NCBI GenBank assembly: GCA_027575765.1
Contig: JANBPT010000861.1
Span: 1-20,601, forward strand
Source of the DNA: Tieghemiomyces parasiticus
Taxonomy: Eukaryota; Kickxellomycota; Dimargaritomycetes; Dimargaritales; Dimargaritaceae
DNA: 20,601 bases
Direction: 5' to 3'
Shown piece by piece: positions 17,258 through 20,601 of this stretch. Under the pieces are notes generated by a model. It worked only from the letters and a program-made list of their open reading frames with translations, made no database searches and was not told where the DNA came from. Numbering within the stretch: the first letter of the stretch is position 1; the number at the start of each line of letters is the position of its first letter. The position numbers were made by a program, and so were the translations under genes.

Positions 17258-19110
17258 ATGGCACCACCGGCCCTGGACGCCCAGGCGGACCCACCTGCGC
17301 CCCCAGCCTTCGCCACGCCCCGCCGGCCCCCGGCCCCACACCGCCAGGTCGCCACGCCACTCACTCCGCGGGGGGCCACCCCCCGGCGACCGGCCTTCGA
17401 GCCCGACTTGGACGCCTACCGGTCCTTTGACCTCATCTCGTTCGCTACCCCGCACTTTTCCCGCACGCCGGGGGTCCGAACCGCGGCGCTGCGACGCACG
17501 GAGGCCTCATCGCCCGCCGTACGACGTCTCTTCACGGGCCGCGCCTCCGAGCCTTGGGCACCGGCATCCCCGGGTCCCAAGCATATCAGAGGTCGCGGTG
17601 GACCACCCGCTGGAGAGCCCGCGGGCTTCCCCGGCGAGTGCCGCCCCGTTTTGGCACCTACCCCGGAGCCCAGTAGCGTCGAGCCCACCACTCAGACGCC
17701 TCTGCGGCCCTGGGACCTCCAGCCCCTGCTGGATCTGTTTCCGGATTTCTATCCCACCGCGACCAACCCAGTGCCCGATACGTTGTTTCACGACCTGACC
17801 CAAGTGCTCGGGCACCTGCGCACCGACCTCCGGACCACGCTGGGTGAGCTGGAGACTACCCACGACCGGACCTGTGCCCGTATCCGGACCGACCTAACTG
17901 GTGCGGTCGATACAATGTTGCTACCGGACATATCGTCCGATCACCCGCCCGGGTAAGTATGGCTGCCCCGTGTAGGGCACCGATGGCACGGATAATCACC
18001 CCCCCCCCTTGCCAGCTTTGTTGACTGGCCCACCGCAGGTCGTTAACGGAACACTACGCTGTATATTTGCCCACCCCCTCCCCCTCCCGTCGCACCCGGC
18101 GTTTCCCAGCCTACCTCGCCACCAGTCGGCACCATCTAGCGAGGACCTCTTCCAAGAAGTGGCCCAGCTCAAGGTCCGGTTGGAAAGCACCAATGTAAGT
18201 AGACTCGCCCACGACCGCCTGTACGGTACATGCTCGTCCCGCCCCCACGGTCCCAACGCCACAATTACCGCTGCTTCCCGCTTCTTGATACCACGCACAG
18301 GCAGAGCTGCACCGGCTGCGGACCGAGCTCGAACGGCAAAGCGAGCGCGAGGTCGAGCTGGACGCCCAGATCGAGGAGGCAGGCGACACCCTCGCCACGT
18401 TACAGCTCCAGCTCCAGGACGAGGTAAGTCCCCGAATGCATCCTATGCACCCAAGCAATGCCGCCGTACCCACGTCCTGGTAAGCCCCATTGTACGCTGA
18501 CCAGCCGCTCGCTCTGCCACCGGCTTATCCGCCTTCCCCCTCCCTACCCCCCTCTGTCCTACTCATCCTTCCCCCTCCACGTCTGGCCATCCGACAGCAC
18601 CTGGAACACACGTTGGAGACTTCGTTGGCCGTTCACCACATTTGCTCGCCACTGCGTGAGCCGTTACTCACCCAAACCTACGGTGACGTGGTCAACAGGG
18701 GCACCGCGGTAGGCGACCAGTCCGTATTCAAGACCCGCCAGGCGCTCCTCGACCGACCCTTGCGCCCAGGGTTACAAGTATTCACCTGCGGTACACCCGA
18801 TGCGCCGTCTCAATTGACTGCCTTCGTGTCGCCCCTTCGCCAGGCGTACCATCACTTTGTCGTCACCCTGTACCGTAGCGGGTTTACCATGCTCGGGCTC
18901 CTCGGCCTATGCCTCCTGCTCGAGCTACTCGTCCTGTGCGTCATCTATACCGGCCCACCCGCGTGGCTCCAAAGCGCCCAGCCCATCGGCCGTCAGCTAC
19001 GCCAGTCGTGGACCGCCTGGGCCGTAAGGCGGGGTCGCCTAATCTATGATGCGGCAAATGCCGCGGCCCCGCATTGGGTAGCCCGCCTGCACGAGCTCGG
19101 ATTGCTCTAA
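17258..19110 (+). CDS. Unrecognised coiled-coil protein with one C-terminal transmembrane segment
   Basis: I do not recognise a family. Exons are 17258-17952, 18110-18194, 18301-18423 and 18598-19110; introns of 157, 106 and 174 nt all have GTAAGT donors, and the phases agree, giving 471 aa. Residues 1-165 are Pro/Ala/Arg-rich and disordered, with clustered TP sites, two matching the CDK consensus (TPRR at 20 and 41), and a distinctive block FDLISFATPHFSRTPGVR (57-74). A helical segment, RPWDLQPLLDLFPDFYP, follows near 172. Heptad-like coiled coil runs about 243-315. One transmembrane helix, about 397-418 (LGLLGLCLLLELLVLCVIY), is followed by about 50 mostly basic/aromatic residues. There is no signal peptide. 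The layout suits an inner nuclear membrane, spindle-pole or ER membrane protein, but that is inference. ATGs at 17174 or 17038 (via splicing) could extend the N-terminus. Confidence 0.72.
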
Positions 19111-19687
19111 CCACGCTAGGTTAAGCATCGTCGGTCCCTAGCTGCCGCCAACCGGCCTAAGCTTACCCGGTGGAACCTACCCGAACTTTGAGCGGCATTG
19201 TGACTCCTTACTAAAGCCCCCGGACCCGCTCCAATTAATCAACTCACACCGACACAGTCCTGACATTGATGCCTAAGGTCCTAACTGACAAGTTAATCGG
19301 GCGGCCTACATTGCAGGGCACGTATGACGAGGTGGCTCTGGTTTATTGACAGACCACCCTGGTGACAGGGCGGCGGTTCACATTGTAGGATCCGAACCGA
19401 GGTTGTGGAAGGGCAGTTGGAGGGGGGGGGGAACATGGGGGTAAGCGTGGCCCAAGGACACAGATCGGCCCTAGGCGGACAGGCAGGCGACGCCGCCGTC
19501 CCTCTGAGGCCTTGGCACTGGTATTTGGACGACCTTCGGAACACCGTACGACGTGAACAGGGTGAAATGCAGATGTGTGTAGTCAGGCCCCCTCCGGCTA
19601 CGCTGGTGACCAGGAAGCGCGAGGAGGATGGTACGACTGAGACCAGGGCAGCGGTCTTCCGATACGTGCCCAGGATCAGGTTGCGGG
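19111..19687. other. Convergent intergenic region
   Basis: Both flanking genes end into this 577-base gap. It contains a run of ten G at 19422-19431. Frames on both strands (19293-19544 minus, 19405-19779 plus) have no family resemblance, and the latter runs antisense into the secreted-protein gene. I see no RNA gene or mobile element. Confidence 0.5.
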
Positions 19688-20062
19688 CTAGAAGCCGTAA
19701 TTGGCTGTACCTGCCGGATTGGCACTCGCATCCGTGCTACCGCCGCCTCCGTGTGACATCTCTTGCTTCGGGACGGTAAAACTGCCGGAGTTCTTGCGCT
19801 GGCTCGGCTTCCTCCCAGTAGGCTTGAAAGGGGCAGGTGCCTTTTTACGTCCGGTTGCAGAGTTCGAGACCTCGGGAGTGGGCAGCCGTTTCGAGTTTTC
19901 TAGGGGTTTCTTATCCCCGTGGAGGGCCTTCTGTGAACCGAAATTGCTCTTAACCGTCTTGGGGGGCGGTGTATCGCCAAATCGCATGGCGGATGAGGAT
20001 TGTCCGGCGAAGACATGGCCGGCAACAAGGGCGAGCACAGTGACGGTGGTGATGAGATGCAT
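19688..20062 (-). CDS. Small secreted basic protein, family unknown
   Basis: A 124-aa protein with a textbook signal peptide: MHLITTVTVLALVAGHVFA, with a hydrophobic core at about 4-15 and an AXA-like site (VFA) at 17-19. The mature part of about 105 residues is low-complexity and basic, rich in Lys, Pro, Ser and Gly, with KKAPAPFKPTGRKPSQRKNS (about 73-92). It has no cysteine, so no disulfide fold, and no transmembrane segment after the signal. The open frame is a single exon. Support for a real gene comes from the signal peptide together with a TATA box about 107 bases upstream. Secretion to the wall or outside is a fair inference. A role as an effector, wall protein or peptide precursor is not shown; a Lys-Arg processing site (KR, 58-59) is present but isolated. 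Confidence 0.65.
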   Translation of the reverse strand: MHLITTVTVLALVAGHVFAGQSSSAMRFGDTPPPKTVKSNFGSQKALHGDKKPLENSKRLPTPEVSNSATGRKKAPAPFKPTGRKPSQRKNSGSFTVPKQEMSHGGGGSTDASANPAGTANYGF

Positions 20063-20168
20063 GGTGATGAACGGGGGAAAAGCTGGAATGGGGTGGGTTG
20101 CTATCGCACGTAGAGGAGGGGCTGGATGGGGATTGGTTAAAGAAACAACTAGGGGCGGGGCGGACGCC

Positions 20169-20175
20169 TTTTATA
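20169..20175 (-). promoter_or_regulatory. TATA box of the secreted-protein gene
   Basis: Read on the minus strand the site is CTATAAAAGG, a full TATA consensus, with ATTGG (a reverse CCAAT motif) directly upstream. A start of transcription about 30 bases downstream would leave a leader of roughly 75 bases before the ATG at 20062. This is the clearest TATA box in the window, which fits a regulated rather than constitutive gene. Confidence 0.6.
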
Positions 20176-20182
20176 GGCCAAT

Positions 20183-20601
20183 AATGCCACCGGCTCGTCT
20201 ATAATAGCGGGCTAGTGCCGAGCCGGTATGAAGTACGCTAGCATCGCAAAGCCAAGCTGGTAACGACCGCCCGGCATCAAGTGGTAGGGAGAATAGTATC
20301 CTAGCCTTCCCCGCTACCGCTCCAGTCCATCGAAAGCGCGTCCGTGAGCCGACCTGACACCTGCCCTTGAGTATATTGTATCGGCTACAAAGCAGGCGAG
20401 GCGATTGTTGACTCCGTTGCTGTCGACGGTTGATCCGACCGACTGTCAGTCGGCCAGTGAGGACCAAGGGCAACATTGGCCGTTGTTCGCTCTAGGGCTG
20501 TAGCCAGCACGGCAGTTAGATGGGGAGGCGGGGCGGGTCATGCCGCGGTGAGGGTGATCGCGGAGATACCAAGCCAGCAGTAAAGGCGGCCTTGGGGGGG
20601 G
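20183..20601. other. Upstream region of the secreted-protein gene, nothing else identified
   Basis: This is upstream promoter sequence on the minus strand and then the window edge. A 101-codon minus-strand frame (20171-20476) runs into the TATA box and has no family content. The window ends in a run of eight G. I see no RNA gene or repeat. Confidence 0.5.

Noticed and set aside
18009..18500. 163-codon plus-strand frame within the coiled-coil gene
   Set aside because: Only its 18110-18194 portion is real exon. The remainder reads through two GTAAGT-to-AG introns and loses the coiled-coil pattern.
19701..20204. 167-codon plus-strand frame antisense to the secreted protein
   Set aside because: It has no motif and no promoter-like sequence. 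The minus-strand frame has a signal peptide and a TATA box.
20171..20476. 101-codon minus-strand frame at the right edge
   Set aside because: It ends inside the TATA box of the secreted-protein gene and has Arg-rich random composition.

Overview
The window reads as nuclear DNA of a fungus, most likely an early-diverging, GC-rich lineage. Genes are dense and many are split by short introns. I model 14 coding introns of 106-290 nt; nearly all have GTAAGT, GTAAGC or GTAGGT donors, and one has a perfect TACTAAC branch site. The gene content is eukaryotic housekeeping: a tRNA-Val, the AP-1 gamma-adaptin, the t-UTP protein NOL11, replication factor C subunit 3, a DDX20/Gemin3-type DEAD-box protein, ribosomal protein eS10, COA3 and SmF. 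A coiled-coil membrane protein and a small secreted protein have no family I recognise. Placement within early-diverging fungi (for example Zoopagomycota-like) is only an inference.

Layout, left to right. tRNA-Val(AAC) (+, 79-152). AP-1 gamma-adaptin (-, 733-3689, 2 exons). A divergent intergenic region. NOL11-like (+, 5021-8701, one exon). A convergent junction with a G-rich tract. RFC3 (-, 9035-10765, 6 exons). DDX20/Gemin3 (-, 11281-13381, 3 exons). RPS10 (+, 14193-14642, probably with a leader intron). COA3 (+, 15398-15616). SNRPF/SmF (-, 15877-16665, 4 exons). A coiled-coil single-pass membrane protein (+, 17258-19110, 4 exons). A small secreted basic protein (-, 19688-20062) with a clear TATA box. 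Exon joins were worked out by hand from reading phase, splice consensus and remembered family alignments. Every model gives a coding length divisible by three.

The genes do not form an operon or one pathway. Four belong to RNA or ribosome biology: NOL11 in pre-rRNA transcription and processing, eS10 in the 40S subunit, SmF in the spliceosomal Sm ring, and DDX20, whose animal orthologue works in the SMN complex that assembles Sm rings. Having both SmF and DDX20 here is probably chance, but a fungal Gemin3 orthologue is notable in itself. I saw no mobile element, CRISPR array, viral insertion or biosynthetic cluster. The most interesting unexplained material is the C-terminal extension of NOL11, the coiled-coil membrane protein, the secreted protein and a coding-like stretch at 16937-17044.
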